The position numbers and the translations under genes are program-made. DNA of 64,000 bases from Robertmurraya dakarensis (GTDB lineage: Bacteria > Bacillota > Bacilli > Bacillales > Cytobacillaceae), in contig NZ_LT707408.1 of the NCBI RefSeq assembly GCF_900156875.1, positions 1,540,018-1,604,017 of the forward strand, in the 5' to 3' direction. The notes beneath the pieces are model-generated. The model made no database searches. It worked only from the letters and a program-made list of their open reading frames with translations, and had not been told where the DNA came from. Numbering within the stretch: the first letter of the stretch is position 1; every line of letters starts with the position of its first letter. Shown piece after piece: positions 25,029-35,542 of this stretch.

Positions 25029-28000
25029 ATGATGAATAAACAATCTACTGAAATTGAAACGCAGCGATTACATAATGAATTTATAAATGATACACAGCAA
25101 AGTAGAGGCAATGCTGCTTGTGTGGATCTCTATCAAAATATAGTTGAGTTTTCTCCAAATGCTGTTCTTGTACAGCAAGACGGAAGAATTGTTTATGGGA
25201 ATCAAGAGGCAATCCGCTTGTTAGGAGCTAAAGACGTACAAGAACTGTTAGGTAAACATATAGAAGATTTGATTATTGAAGAGCAATTACAAGTTTTGAA
25301 GGACCGGCTGGCTCAAGTAGCAACTGGAGGAAAGGTTCCAAATTATCAGTATAAGATTAAAACACTAGACGGGAGATTTGTAGATGTTGTTCTCAATGGA
25401 GCTGAGATTCCCTATAACGGAAGCTCTGCGATTCTGTCCATAGTTCAGGAAGTTACAAAGGTTGAAACAGCTAATGTCATGGAGCATATGGCGCACTATG
25501 ATTATCTGACCGGCTTACCGAATAGAAATGCCTTAAACAAACACCTTTTTCAAGAAATCACTATCTCTATGGAAAAAGAAAAAAGCTTTGCTCTTCTATT
25601 TATTAATCTTGACCGTTTTAAAATTATTAATGACACTTTGGGCCATGATATCGGTGATCTTTTATTAAAAGAAGTATCAAATCGTCTAAGAGTGTGTATT
25701 AGCGGGAAGGATCGAATCTTTAGACAGGGAGGTGACGAATTCATTATTTTCTTGGAAGAAGGAGATCAAAAAACAGCTTCGATGGTTGCGAGGCGGGTTG
25801 TTGATGTGCTTTCTGTACCGATAAGGATAGAAAATAATGATATATTCACTTCACCTAGTATCGGAATTAGTATTTTTCCTGAAGATGGAAATATTGCTGA
25901 CACTTTAGTCAAGCATGCTGATTTTGCGATGCACCAAGCAAAATCGGAGGGTAGTAATCAATATAAATTTTATTCTTCTATTGACGTACAATGCAATTAT
26001 AATCCGTTGAAATTAGAGTTAGATCTCCATAGGGCGATCGAACGGAAAGAGTTAAATCTTTTATATCACCCAAAAGTCAATCTGAAAACAGGTAAAATTG
26101 TAGGGGTAGAAGCGTTAATCAGGTGGAACCATCCTGAGCTTGGAACAATTACTCCAAGAAATTTTATCCCCATTGCCGAGGAAACGGGCTTAATTAGTCC
26201 AATTGGCGAGTGGGTTTTATATCAAGCATGCATACAGTGTAAAAAGTGGAATCAAAAAGGTTTTACTCCAATTTTATCAGTGAATTTATCTGCACGACAG
26301 TTTACACAGCTTCACTTTACTGAAACAGTGGAAAGTATTCTTCGAGAAACAGGAATTGACCCACAATACTTAGAACTGGAAATTACTGAAAGCATGACAG
26401 CAGACCTGCAGTGTGCAAACAGGCATTTACAGCAATTAAAGAAGCTAGGTGTTCGGATAAGTATTGACGATTTTGGAAAGGGCTATAGCTCTCTAAATTA
26501 CTTAAAAAAGTTCCCTGTGGATTCATTAAAAATAGATCAATCCTTTATTAGAGAGCTTTATAATAATCCTAACGGTGAAACCATCGTCAAGACGATTATT
26601 TCAATGGCCCATAACTTAAAACTAAAAGTAGTGGCCGAAGGGATTGAGTCAAGGGAGCAATTAGTGTTCTTGCAAGAGCATCTATGTGATGAAGGCCAGG
26701 GGTATTATTTTACAAAACCTGTCACAGCGGCTAAATTAGAAGAAAATTTAATAGAGATTGAAAGAGTAGTACCAGAATATGGCCTTTCTCAGGATGTCAA
26801 TGAAAGAATTTGGTCTGATGAGCTTTTGCGTTTAGCTAGAAAAGAACTAAATGAGACGATTCGTCTTCAGCAAGGAATGACATTTAAATTTAAAAGAATA
26901 AAGGGTGACTTTATCCATACTCTCTGTGATGGGGATCTTCTCTATCGTATGGGACTTGTTCCGAGTCAAGTAGTTGGGAAGAGACTCAGGGACTTTTTAC
27001 CTGAGGACATCTCTAGAGAAAAGGAAGAGTATTATAATAGAGCATGGAATGGAGAAGAGCAGGTAATATACGAAACTGAAGTCAATGGAATTTGCTATCT
27101 ATCTGCTTTGAGTCCAATCAAGCGCGGTGGTGAAGTGGTTGAGGTTATTAGTTCGAGTGTCGACATCACGGCTCGAAAAAAAGCAGAAAAGGCCCTTGTT
27201 GAAAGTGAAAATAAATACCGATTAATCGCTGAAAATATGTCCGATTTGATCGCCATTGTAGATAGAAAGGGGATCCTTCTATATGCCTCTCCTTCCCATC
27301 AAACAGTCCTAGGGTATCCTTCAGAAAAATTAGTAGGCAAATTCGCATCGGAACTTATTTATCCTGAAGATATCCCGTTACTTAACAGCCGTTTTAATCA
27401 AATGGTCGAGACAGGAGTATCCACCAAGATTGAGTACCGCGCGCTTAATCAAAAAGGGGAATTTTTATTATTTGAATGTTATGTAAGTCCTGTGATTGGG
27501 ATATTTGGGGATACTGAAAATTTCTTAATTGTTTCGAGAGATATTACGGAACGAAAAAGGGCGGAGGAACTGTTATGGAATTCGGAAAAATTATCGTTAG
27601 TCGGTGAACTGGCTGCTGGTGTTGCGCATGAGATAAGAAACCCGATTTCATCCATAAAAGGATTCATTCAATTATTTCAAGAAGGGGTAATCAAGGATGA
27701 ATACTTTGATGTAATACTTTCTGAATTTAACCGAATTGAGGATATTATTAAGGAATTTCTATCCCTTGCTAAGCCACAGCAAATTCAACCTAAGGATACG
27801 AATATGGTCAACTTAATCACTGATGTAGAGATGTTGGTGAAATCGGAAGCCATTCTGCAAAATATTGTATTTACAACTGAAATAGAACCGGACTTGCCTC
27901 CGATTAGCTGTGATCCCAATCAAATTAAACAAGTGTTAATTAACCTTTGTAAAAACAGTATTGACGCAATCGCCGCGGATAGATTAGGAACAATTTGCAT

Positions 28001-28256
28001 CAAAGTAAATAGTGAACAAGATCAGCTCATCATCAAGATTAGCGATAACGGTGTTGGAATCAGTGAGGATCGTTTAAAAAGACTAGGAGAACCATTTTAC
28101 AGTAATAAAGAAAAGGGTACAGGATTGGGTCTGATGATGTGCTTTAGGATTATCCGCGAGCATAATGGATCCATGACATTTTCCAGCAAAGAAGGACAAG
28201 GTACAACGGTAGAAGTAAAGTTGCCAGTTAAACCAGTGAGAAAAGAAATTCTTTAA
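25029..28256 (+). CDS. PAS-GGDEF-EAL-PAS-PAS-histidine kinase fusion
   Basis: 1075 residues. In order they are a PAS domain (about 30-145), GGDEF cyclase (about 150-310, RQGGDEF with GGDEF at 234-238), EAL phosphodiesterase (about 330-580, VEALIRW with Glu361, [21 protein letters not shown]), two more PAS domains (about 610-845, ending DITARKKAE and DITERKRAE), a HisKA domain ([16 protein letters not shown], phospho-accepting His867) and an HATPase domain ([29 protein letters not shown]). No membrane segment is seen, so it should be cytosolic. All three active sites look intact, so one protein may make and break cyclic di-GMP and phosphorylate a partner. The kinase half resembles soluble Bacillus sporulation kinases. 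No response regulator gene is adjacent. Confidence 0.9.
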   Translation: MMNKQSTEIETQRLHNEFINDTQQSRGNAACVDLYQNIVEFSPNAVLVQQDGRIVYGNQEAIRLLGAKDVQELLGKHIEDLIIEEQLQVLKDRLAQVATGGKVPNYQYKIKTLDGRFVDVVLNGAEIPYNGSSAILSIVQEVTKVETANVMEHMAHYDYLTGLPNRNALNKHLFQEITISMEKEKSFALLFINLDRFKIINDTLGHDIGDLLLKEVSNRLRVCISGKDRIFRQGGDEFIIFLEEGDQKTASMVARRVVDVLSVPIRIENNDIFTSPSIGISIFPEDGNIADTLVKHADFAMHQAKSEGSNQYKFYSSIDVQCNYNPLKLELDLHRAIERKELNLLYHPKVNLKTGKIVGVEALIRWNHPELGTITPRNFIPIAEETGLISPIGEWVLYQACIQCKKWNQKGFTPILSVNLSARQFTQLHFTETVESILRETGIDPQYLELEITESMTADLQCANRHLQQLKKLGVRISIDDFGKGYSSLNYLKKFPVDSLKIDQSFIRELYNNPNGETIVKTIISMAHNLKLKVVAEGIESREQLVFLQEHLCDEGQGYYFTKPVTAAKLEENLIEIERVVPEYGLSQDVNERIWSDELLRLARKELNETIRLQQGMTFKFKRIKGDFIHTLCDGDLLYRMGLVPSQVVGKRLRDFLPEDISREKEEYYNRAWNGEEQVIYETEVNGICYLSALSPIKRGGEVVEVISSSVDITARKKAEKALVESENKYRLIAENMSDLIAIVDRKGILLYASPSHQTVLGYPSEKLVGKFASELIYPEDIPLLNSRFNQMVETGVSTKIEYRALNQKGEFLLFECYVSPVIGIFGDTENFLIVSRDITERKRAEELLWNSEKLSLVGELAAGVAHEIRNPISSIKGFIQLFQEGVIKDEYFDVILSEFNRIEDIIKEFLSLAKPQQIQPKDTNMVNLITDVEMLVKSEAILQNIVFTTEIEPDLPPISCDPNQIKQVLINLCKNSIDAIAADRLGTICIKVNSEQDQLIIKISDNGVGISEDRLKRLGEPFYSNKEKGTGLGLMMCFRIIREHNGSMTFSSKEGQGTTVEVKLPVKPVRKEIL

Positions 28257-28277
28257 TCGTTTAAGAAATAGATCTCA

Positions 28278-28312
28278 AAATAGAGCTTGGGCTTATCCAG
28301 GCTCTATTTAAT
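28278..28312. terminator. Bidirectional terminator between the kinase and the epimerase
   Basis: AAATAGAGC (28278-28286) and GCTCTATTT (28301-28309) form a perfect 9-bp stem with A-run and T-rich flanks. The right arm contains the epimerase stop codon. Confidence 0.7.
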
Positions 28313-29293
28313 TTGATAGTAATCTTTAAACCACTTAATAAACCTCTTAATTCCTTCGTCAATTGATACTCTTGGTTTATAATGAATATCCATGGTTAAA
28401 TCATCTATGTCAGCAAAGGTTTCAGGCACATCTCCAGGTTGAAGCGGAAGAAATCGTTTTATCGCCTTATCTCCTAAGTGAGTTTCAATTAAATCGATAC
28501 AGTCAAGTAGTTGGACAGGCTGGTGGCTTCCGATATTGTATATTTTATAGGGAGGGTGTATATCCCTTGGAGGACCTTTCTTTACTAAACGGTAAACCGA
28601 TTCTATACAGTCGTCTATATAAGTGAAATCTCGTTTCATGTATCCATTGTTATAAATCTCAATAGGCTCTTTTTTTAGAATCAAATTAGTAAAGTTAAAA
28701 ATAGCCATATCCGGTCTCCCCCAAGGACCATAAACTGTAAATAAACGCAGCCCTGTTGTGGGAAGGTTATACAAGTGGCTGTAGGTATAAGCTAATAATT
28801 CATTTGCTCTCTTGGTTGCAGCATATAAGCTGATGGGAGTGTCAACACGGTCAGTAATAGAAAATGGCAACTGCTTGTTTTGTCCATAAACAGAACTTGA
28901 GGACGCATAAATAAGAGAAGAAACGTTAAATTTTCTGCAGCATTCTAGCATATTAGTAAAGCCAACGAGGTTAGATTGTATATACCCATGCGGATGTGTG
29001 ATGCTGTACCTTACTCCTGCCTGCGCGGCAAAATGAAGGACAATGTTAAAAGAATACCGGTCAAACAAACTCTCAAGCAGCTCTAGGTTTTCAACAGAGC
29101 ATTTGATAAAAGTAAAGCTTTTATCCTTCTTTAAAATGCTAAGGCGGTCCTGTTTTAAACTCACATCATAATAGTTATTCAAATTATCTATTCCGACCAC
29201 AGCAAGTCCTTCGTTCAACAGACGCTGACATAAATGAAATCCTATAAAGCCTGCACAACCGGTCACTAAAATAGGATTTGTCACAGTTTGCAC
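28304..29293 (-). CDS. NAD-dependent UDP-sugar epimerase, YtcB-like (spore coat sugar)
   Basis: 329 residues, extended SDR. The NAD motif VTGCAGFIGFHLCQRL is at the N-terminus, followed by LHFAAQAGVRYSITHP, SSSSVYGQ, the YxxxK pair YAATKRANE and RLFTVYGPWGRPDMA. It is most like UDP-glucuronate/UDP-glucose 4-epimerases. In B. subtilis the homologue ytcB sits with ytcA, cotI, cotS and cotSA in coat-polysaccharide genes, and here the cotS-cotSA pair is divergently adjacent. The start is GTG 29293, with AAAGGAG 8 nt upstream. Likely role: sugar-nucleotide supply for outer spore layers. Confidence 0.82.
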   Translation of the reverse strand: MQTVTNPILVTGCAGFIGFHLCQRLLNEGLAVVGIDNLNNYYDVSLKQDRLSILKKDKSFTFIKCSVENLELLESLFDRYSFNIVLHFAAQAGVRYSITHPHGYIQSNLVGFTNMLECCRKFNVSSLIYASSSSVYGQNKQLPFSITDRVDTPISLYAATKRANELLAYTYSHLYNLPTTGLRLFTVYGPWGRPDMAIFNFTNLILKKEPIEIYNNGYMKRDFTYIDDCIESVYRLVKKGPPRDIHPPYKIYNIGSHQPVQLLDCIDLIETHLGDKAIKRFLPLQPGDVPETFADIDDLTMDIHYKPRVSIDEGIKRFIKWFKDYYQIK

Positions 29294-29476
29294 TTTTAAA
29301 CTCCTTTCTTTCTATAGATCTTTTTGCGACCCCCTCTATTTCTTTCTATATGGATATGATTTCTTTTGAAAAAGGTATAAGCGCTTTACCCTTTTCCCTA
29401 TGGCTTTTCCAACAAAATCTCACATCATTTAGGAGGATTTCGTCAAAAACTCTGATTATGTAGTGTACTTGTCCAA

Positions 29477-29503
29477 ACCATTATTCGATAGGAGCATAAA
29501 GTA
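29477..29503 (+). promoter_or_regulatory. Candidate sigma-K promoter of cotS-cotSA
   Basis: AC at 29477-29478, exactly 16 nt, then CATAAAGTA at 29495-29503, matching the known AC-N16-CATANNNTA pattern in full. It lies about 80 bp before the cotS start, which suits late mother-cell transcription of coat genes. Confidence 0.6.
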
Positions 29504-29584
29504 AATATGAAGTAAGGATGTCATATTTTGGTTATTGTTGGTCCCGTTGTCTCGGATGTTTGAATTTTTATTAGGAGGGATGTT

Positions 29585-30664
29585 ATGGAACAGATCATGC
29601 CATGGGAAATGGAAGAACAAATGGATGAATTCTTTATCCCAGACTATATTAATAATCTAGCAGATGAAGTTTTAAAACATTATGATTTTTCCGTTAAAAG
29701 TATGGAAGTCGTCACGACAAAGCACGATAAAGGCGGGGCTATTTGGAAGCTTGAAACAAGTGCCGGCCCTAAGAGTTTGAAGCTGCTTCACAGAAGACCT
29801 ACTAGAAGCTTGTTTAGCCTAGGAGCTCAGAATTATTTAGTGCATGTTCAAAAGGCAAATGTGCCGCCAATTGTAGTAACAAAAGATGGAGCAGACTATG
29901 TGGAAGCAGGGGGAAAACTATGGTTTGTTGCTGAATGGATCGAACCGTTAAATCCAGTATCAAAGGATTTAGAAGGGGCGAAGCTTCTTTGTGCCGCGCT
30001 TGGTGAGTTTCACCGCTTAAGCAAAGGGTATGTGCCGCCTGCGCAAGCTGAGGTTTCTTCCAGACTGCACAAATGGCCGAAAGATTATGAAAAAGTTATT
30101 CGGAAAATGGATTGGTTTCGAAATATAGCTCTTGCTTATTCCGAAATGCCAGCTAGTTCTCATCTATTAAATGTAGTTGATCTATTTGAAGAGCAAGCAA
30201 AGAGAGGATTGGAAAGATTAAACCAATCTAGCTTTCATGAATTAATTCAGCATGGAAAAGAATATTGGGGATTAGTCCATCAAGATTATGGCTGGTCAAA
30301 TGGCCAAATGGGTCCTAACGGGATGTGGATTATTGACCTGGACGGTGTTGCATACGATATTCCAATTCGTGATTTAAGGAAGTTGATTACCGGTACAATG
30401 GCGGATTTATATCGTTGGGATACTACTTGGGTAAGAGAAATGATAAAGGCTTATCATGAAACAAATCCGATTAGTCCAGAGTTATATGATTTATTAATGA
30501 TTGATTTAGCTATGCCGAATGAATTCTACAAAAATATTAAGGAAGTAGTCTATGAGCCTGAGATATTTTTAGATGATGTGACATCTTCGATGATTCAAAC
30601 GATTGTGGATACCGATCAAACAAAGTGGCCTGTTCTTGAAGAAATAAAGGATGATTGGAAGTGA
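29585..30664 (+). CDS. cotS: CotS-family spore coat protein
   Basis: 359 residues, CotS/CotI/YutH group, which has a kinase-like (aminoglycoside phosphotransferase-like) fold. Visible motifs are IWKLETSAGPKSLKLLHRRP (lysine-bearing N-lobe), LGEFHRLSKGY, and LVHQDYGWSNGQMG...IIDLDGVAYDIPIRDLRK, which corresponds to the catalytic-loop and metal-binding segments. B. subtilis CotS is an inner/middle coat component, and its relative CotH is a true kinase. Whether this one phosphorylates anything is not known. GGAGGG stands 7 nt before the ATG. It is followed by cotSA after 7 bp in one transcription unit. Confidence 0.87.
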   Translation: MEQIMPWEMEEQMDEFFIPDYINNLADEVLKHYDFSVKSMEVVTTKHDKGGAIWKLETSAGPKSLKLLHRRPTRSLFSLGAQNYLVHVQKANVPPIVVTKDGADYVEAGGKLWFVAEWIEPLNPVSKDLEGAKLLCAALGEFHRLSKGYVPPAQAEVSSRLHKWPKDYEKVIRKMDWFRNIALAYSEMPASSHLLNVVDLFEEQAKRGLERLNQSSFHELIQHGKEYWGLVHQDYGWSNGQMGPNGMWIIDLDGVAYDIPIRDLRKLITGTMADLYRWDTTWVREMIKAYHETNPISPELYDLLMIDLAMPNEFYKNIKEVVYEPEIFLDDVTSSMIQTIVDTDQTKWPVLEEIKDDWK

Positions 30665-30671
30665 TGAAAGC

Positions 30672-31826
30672 ATGAAGGTTTTAATGATATGTACAGAGAA
30701 ACTGCCCGTACCGCCAGTGCTGGGGGGGGCAATTCAAACCTATATTTCTGGTGTACTTCCATATGTAGGTAAGTCCCATCAAATTACCGTATTAGGAATC
30801 AGCGATCCATCACTGCCAGATCAAGAAGTCATAGAAGGGGTTAACTATGTACGTATTCCTGGAAAAATTTTTGAAATCTATCGAGATGGTGTCTCCCGGT
30901 ATGTTGCTTCGAATCAATTTGATCTTATCCACATATTTAATCGTCCTCTACTAGTTCTGCCTGTTCGAAATGCCGCACCTCGGTCAAGAATCACGCTTAG
31001 CATGCACAATGATATGTTTAATCCAGAAAAGATTCCCCCTGAGGAAGCGAAGGCAGCATTGAATGAGGTTACCAACATTGTAACCGTTAGCAATTATGTT
31101 GGCGATGTCATTAGAGGACTTTATCCTCAGGAATCAGCCGGTAAACTGACGACGATCTATTCTGGAGTGGACTCGGGCCGGTTCTTACCTGGCAATGATC
31201 CTAAAATGCAGAAAATCCGCAATCAAATTCGAAAGGAACATGGTTTGGAGAACAAGACAGTAATCTTGTTCGCTGGCAGAGTCTCACAAAACAAAGGAGT
31301 CGACCGTTTAGTACGAGCTATACCAGCTCTTTCAAAAAAGCATAAAGATCTCGCTTTGGTGATAGTTGGAAGCAATTGGTTTAGTCAGGATATTGTAACG
31401 GACTACGTTGCTTATGTGAGGGCATTGGCAAAAAAACTAGATATACCCGTTGTTACAACCGGATTTGTTGAACCAAATAATATCCAAAATTGGTTTGCGG
31501 CTGCTGATTTGTTTGTCTGTACTTCAATCTGGCAAGAACCTCTAGCCAGAGTTCATTACGAAGCAATGGCAGCAGGGCTTCCAATCGTTACAACAGCAAG
31601 GGGGGGGAATCCGGAAGTGATCGAAGCAGGCGGGAATGGCCTGGTTGTTGAAAATCCGGAAGATCCAAATTGCTTTGAAGAAAAGGTTGCAGCAATACTA
31701 TCGGACAAAAATCAGATGAAAAAAATGGGTGAAAGAGGAAGATCTCTTGCTGTTACTAAATATAATTGGGAAAGAGTGGGGAATGAAGTTCTCCGTGTAT
31801 GGGGAAGAAGAGCAAGCACCAGATAG
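30672..31826 (+). CDS. cotSA: Glycosyltransferase family 4, CotSA-like
   Basis: About 384 residues. GT-B fold, with LGGAIQTYISGVLPYV in the N-terminal domain, VSNYVGDVI, ILFAGRVSQNKGVDRLVRAI (donor-domain start, about 210) and the GT4 signature WQEPLARVHYEAMAAGLPIVTTARGGNPEVI. CotSA of B. subtilis is a coat-associated glycosyltransferase next to cotS, as here. ATG 30672 was chosen, with GGAAGTGAT upstream. An earlier in-frame ATG at 30651 overlaps cotS and lacks a ribosome site. Function is probably sugar transfer to a coat or spore-surface polymer. Confidence 0.85.
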   Translation: MKVLMICTEKLPVPPVLGGAIQTYISGVLPYVGKSHQITVLGISDPSLPDQEVIEGVNYVRIPGKIFEIYRDGVSRYVASNQFDLIHIFNRPLLVLPVRNAAPRSRITLSMHNDMFNPEKIPPEEAKAALNEVTNIVTVSNYVGDVIRGLYPQESAGKLTTIYSGVDSGRFLPGNDPKMQKIRNQIRKEHGLENKTVILFAGRVSQNKGVDRLVRAIPALSKKHKDLALVIVGSNWFSQDIVTDYVAYVRALAKKLDIPVVTTGFVEPNNIQNWFAAADLFVCTSIWQEPLARVHYEAMAAGLPIVTTARGGNPEVIEAGGNGLVVENPEDPNCFEEKVAAILSDKNQMKKMGERGRSLAVTKYNWERVGNEVLRVWGRRASTR

Positions 31827-31867
31827 TTATTAGGCACAAGCAAATCGCTTAAGAGGAGTTTAAATCA

Positions 31868-31899
31868 AATACGTCTCTAATTTAGAGGCGTATTTCTTA
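31868..31899 (+). terminator. Terminator of cotS-cotSA
   Basis: AATACGTCTCT (31868-31878) pairs with AGAGGCGTATT (31884-31894) with one G-U pair, followed by TCTTAT. Confidence 0.75.
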
Positions 31900-32020
31900 T
31901 GAATGAGTCTAAATTACCAAATTTAAGAAAAATCTTCCTGTTAATATTGAAAATTTGTTCAAATAGTGTAAAATTACACCTAAATTAGATGAACATTCCA
32001 ATATAAGGGGTGCTTTTAAC

Positions 32021-35000
32021 TTGGACTCATTAACGAGGGAAGAAAGAAAATCCATTGTGGAAAATGAGCTTTACTTGCTCAGAGAGGGGAACTATATCTC
32101 CTTCAAAACGTATGAGCATGTCGTAAAAGCCCATGAGAAATTCTATCGTGACCAACATGCAAAAGAAGATAAATTCATCAATAGCACGATTATTGAGGAG
32201 CCGGAGATCATTAAACCTGTAGCACAGAAAAAAGTTAAGGAGCCAAAAAAACGATCGCCTGAACAAATAAGGGAAAGAAATATTACGTGGCTTTTGAACC
32301 TAGGAGTAATCCTCTTGCTGTTTGGCGGATTGTTTGTAGCAACAAGTAATTGGGTAATTATGACAAATTGGATGAAGGCAGGTTCAATTGCTCTAATCTC
32401 TTTGTTATTTTATGGAATGGCTGTTGTATCAGGGCGATTATTACGGATTGAAAAAACAGCTTTTGCTTTTACCATACTCGGAAGTTTGTTTTTGCCGATC
32501 TTTCTTTTGTCAATTGGCTGGTTTCAATTACTGGGTACGTATTTTTCGGTTTTTGGAGAAGGCCGTTACTTATTCGGTGTTTTTAGCAGCATAGTCGTTT
32601 TGCCGGTCTATATCTATTTGGCTAGAAGACAATCATCCCGGTTATTTGTATGGTTTTCTTATTTATCACTTACGCTATGTATAGGGTTTTTATTGGCATC
32701 TTTCCAAGCAGGAATCGACTTTTTTTACCTTGGAATGATGGTCTATAACTCATTATTAATTGTTGCCTTTCGTCGATTAAAAGAAAAGCAGAGTTTTCAG
32801 TTATTTTCGAAAGAATTTCATGTATTTGTGCAATGTAATTTAATACTGGCAACATTATTGATGCTGATTTTCTTTGAGTCGCATATTTATTTCGGTTTTA
32901 ATTTACTATTAACAGCTGCTATATACTTATCCATGGTGTATGTGACGGGTAAAAAGGAGTTCCACTTCGTTTTTACTGCCATGGTCGTATACGGAGTTTA
33001 TCAATTAGTAGAATTTTCGGTGCTGGATAACCTTGGTCCGATCCTTTATGCTTCAATTGCTTTTATGTTCTTACTGTTTCCAAAATATCTTGATGACCAA
33101 TATCCTTGGAAGAAAATCTTTACAGCAACTAGTGGCGTTATATCAGGATTAGCTTTTCTTTATATCAGCTTGGAGGGGTTGATTTTAAAACTGGGGGATC
33201 CTTCCATTGTCCTGTTACTAGCCTATTTTATTATTGCTGGTAACTTCCTTTATTTAAGCAATACAACAAAAAGACTGTTGTTCATTTACCTAACTCCAAT
33301 CTTTCTTTCTGCAGGACTTTTTGAAGGAGTTCTCCTGCTGGATAAATGGCTGATTATCAAGTCAGCGATTCTCTTGGTTTTTATGATCGGATTTCTTTTA
33401 TTTGTATTTGGAGCTGTCAAGAAATGGCCAGCGTTTTATGTTATCCGAAAAAGCTCAAGGGATATAGGCTGGGTATATATGCTGCTTACGTCTATGTCAG
33501 CAATTGTGATCTTGGCATGGTGGGAGCTTGGCATTATGCTGCTTCTGATTGGTGTCTGTGCCATGATCACCTTGAAAGTGGAGGATCGAGAACTACTCAA
33601 ACTAGCCGGTCAATGGATTTTTCCTGTAGCGGTTGGCTTTGCATTTGCAGCATTCGGAGAAGAAGTCCGAAGAGTTTCTTACTTCTATGAATATGAATTG
33701 GGAATTCCCGTTCATTTCATTTTCGGGAGCGTTGTCCTGTTAGTGGGAATGTTACAAGTAAAAGACTCTGCTATCAAACGAAATAGTCTATATGTTTCGC
33801 AAGTTTTTTATAGTATTGGACTATTTTATTCTTTTGTTTTCCCAATCAATGATGAAGTCGTGAGACCTTTGATTGCATCTGGAGCAATAGTGATGTATGC
33901 GAAGCTCTATCACTATACAAAAATGAAATGGGTGCCTTACCTGATCAGCAGTGCAGCTTTGATTGCCTATTTTACTCTATTGTACTCCATCCATTTACTA
34001 GTTCGTGACGTACAATATTTTGAGCTGTTCCAGTGGATTTTGGCTGCAGTATTGCTGCTTGCAAGTGCACTTTATTTTCAAAAAAGGGATCGAAAGATGT
34101 TTACTGCTTTTGCCATAACAGGACATGCTTACATGCCGTTTTCTCTGCTGTTTACGTTGGTGCTGAATGGTGAGGAATCTGCCTGGACATTTCTTGTTGG
34201 GATCTTGGTTTATGCTTTCAGCACAAATGCAGCGACATCAGAATGGAAAAAGAAGCTTTTTCTTTATAGTACCTTTACTACTGTATTTTTGGCGTTTGCC
34301 ACGGGGTTCCATTTGCTGAAGTTCACTGACGGAGAATATCCGTATTTATTCACAAGTCTAGCCATTGCCGTTTTTTGGTTCTTGGTGAATGAAGATTATA
34401 AAAAACGAACGGCCTTTTACTTCGTTCCATTCTCACTCGTTGGCGTGATCGCGTTCTTAACGGTATATCCTTATGGAACCATTTCATTTATGTTGACGAT
34501 TCTTTATTGTATTGGTGTCATGATATTCATTCATAGGGCGAAATGGGACATAATCGCGGTTGTTCCGATATTGTTTATGTACTTTGGATGTTTGCAATTT
34601 ATGATTTATCATGAGCTAGGTGTGTTGCTAGAACATCTCCTGCTAGCAGGATTTGGATTGTCACTTTTAATAACTGGAAAAGTGGTTTATAAACAGCTAT
34701 ATGGAGAAGATCATAGTTTTATAAAGAGATATCTTGATTTTTACAGTATTTCTTCGGTTATCTTTTTTATTACCATGTATGCTTTGGAGCAGCCTGTTCT
34801 TTGGATGAAACTTCTTCCTGGCTTGTTTATTGTCCTGGTTTTCTGGCTGCAAAGAAAGAGAGTTCATGATTCTTCCCGTTGGATCCCGACCTTTTTGGCA
34901 GGAGGGTATTTACTTCAGCCGTATTACACATTATTAGAAGAAGTTAGTATTCCATCACTGCTTGAAACAGAAATGCTTGTCCTTCCGTTTGTAGCGCTCG

Positions 35001-35419
35001 GAATTTATCTTCGCTTTTGCTTAAAGGGGAAATATGGATGGATAACCAGCCGGCTGCAGTGGGCGATCCTTACAATTGTATCGATCATGCTCGTAATGGA
35101 TGGTTTAGAGAGTTCGACAGTTTATGATGCAATCATTCTTGGGACGCTTTCATTGGTATCGATCCTTGCTGGTGTATTTTTCAAAATAAAAGCTTATTTC
35201 TTTATTGGATCAGGGGTATTGTTACTGAATGTATTACTGCAAACCCGGCCATTTTGGGGTAATCTCCCTTGGTGGGCTTACCTGCTCATTGCTGGATCTC
35301 TTTTAATCATCGTTGCCAGCTATAATGAGTATCATAAATTGAAAGTCGGTAAAGGAGAAGTAACATTATTAGGGAAGGTAAGAAGTAAAATTATTGCTGC
35401 GCTTAAAAAGTGGAATTAA
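32021..35419 (+). CDS. Giant polytopic membrane protein of unknown function (1132 aa)
   Basis: The N-terminal ~85 residues are hydrophilic (REERKSIVENELYLLREGNYISFKTYEHVVKAHEKFY, then a lysine-rich linker KKVKEPKKRSPEQIRERN). The remainder is an almost unbroken series of well over twenty hydrophobic segments from WLLNLGVILLLFGGLFV (about 90) to the C-terminus. No catalytic or transporter motif was recognised. The layout recalls large DUF2157-like or SCO7613-type membrane proteins of Gram-positive bacteria, which are uncharacterised. The start is TTG 32021 with AAGGGGTG 8 nt upstream. It is a single gene with a strong terminator. Confidence 0.8.
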   Translation: MDSLTREERKSIVENELYLLREGNYISFKTYEHVVKAHEKFYRDQHAKEDKFINSTIIEEPEIIKPVAQKKVKEPKKRSPEQIRERNITWLLNLGVILLLFGGLFVATSNWVIMTNWMKAGSIALISLLFYGMAVVSGRLLRIEKTAFAFTILGSLFLPIFLLSIGWFQLLGTYFSVFGEGRYLFGVFSSIVVLPVYIYLARRQSSRLFVWFSYLSLTLCIGFLLASFQAGIDFFYLGMMVYNSLLIVAFRRLKEKQSFQLFSKEFHVFVQCNLILATLLMLIFFESHIYFGFNLLLTAAIYLSMVYVTGKKEFHFVFTAMVVYGVYQLVEFSVLDNLGPILYASIAFMFLLFPKYLDDQYPWKKIFTATSGVISGLAFLYISLEGLILKLGDPSIVLLLAYFIIAGNFLYLSNTTKRLLFIYLTPIFLSAGLFEGVLLLDKWLIIKSAILLVFMIGFLLFVFGAVKKWPAFYVIRKSSRDIGWVYMLLTSMSAIVILAWWELGIMLLLIGVCAMITLKVEDRELLKLAGQWIFPVAVGFAFAAFGEEVRRVSYFYEYELGIPVHFIFGSVVLLVGMLQVKDSAIKRNSLYVSQVFYSIGLFYSFVFPINDEVVRPLIASGAIVMYAKLYHYTKMKWVPYLISSAALIAYFTLLYSIHLLVRDVQYFELFQWILAAVLLLASALYFQKRDRKMFTAFAITGHAYMPFSLLFTLVLNGEESAWTFLVGILVYAFSTNAATSEWKKKLFLYSTFTTVFLAFATGFHLLKFTDGEYPYLFTSLAIAVFWFLVNEDYKKRTAFYFVPFSLVGVIAFLTVYPYGTISFMLTILYCIGVMIFIHRAKWDIIAVVPILFMYFGCLQFMIYHELGVLLEHLLLAGFGLSLLITGKVVYKQLYGEDHSFIKRYLDFYSISSVIFFITMYALEQPVLWMKLLPGLFIVLVFWLQRKRVHDSSRWIPTFLAGGYLLQPYYTLLEEVSIPSLLETEMLVLPFVALGIYLRFCLKGKYGWITSRLQWAILTIVSIMLVMDGLESSTVYDAIILGTLSLVSILAGVFFKIKAYFFIGSGVLLLNVLLQTRPFWGNLPWWAYLLIAGSLLIIVASYNEYHKLKVGKGEVTLLGKVRSKIIAALKKWN

Positions 35420-35453
35420 TTAGAACTGGTTAGAAAATGATAAGAACTTGTCT

Positions 35454-35481
35454 GAAAGCCGACTCTAGGCTTTCTTTTTTT
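35454..35481 (+). terminator. Terminator of the giant membrane protein gene
   Basis: GAAAGCC (35454-35460) and GGCTTTC (35468-35474) form a perfect 7-bp stem, followed by seven T. Confidence 0.85.
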
Positions 35482-35542
35482 GTATAATAAACTATAAAGC
35501 ATTGCATAAGTAAGTTTAATGAGCAGAGAGGATGTTCCTACA

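Noticed and set aside
29372-29390. cre-like TATAAGCGCTTTA between the epimerase and cotS
   Set aside because: The core is palindromic but at least three consensus positions fail, and neither neighbour is an expected CcpA target.
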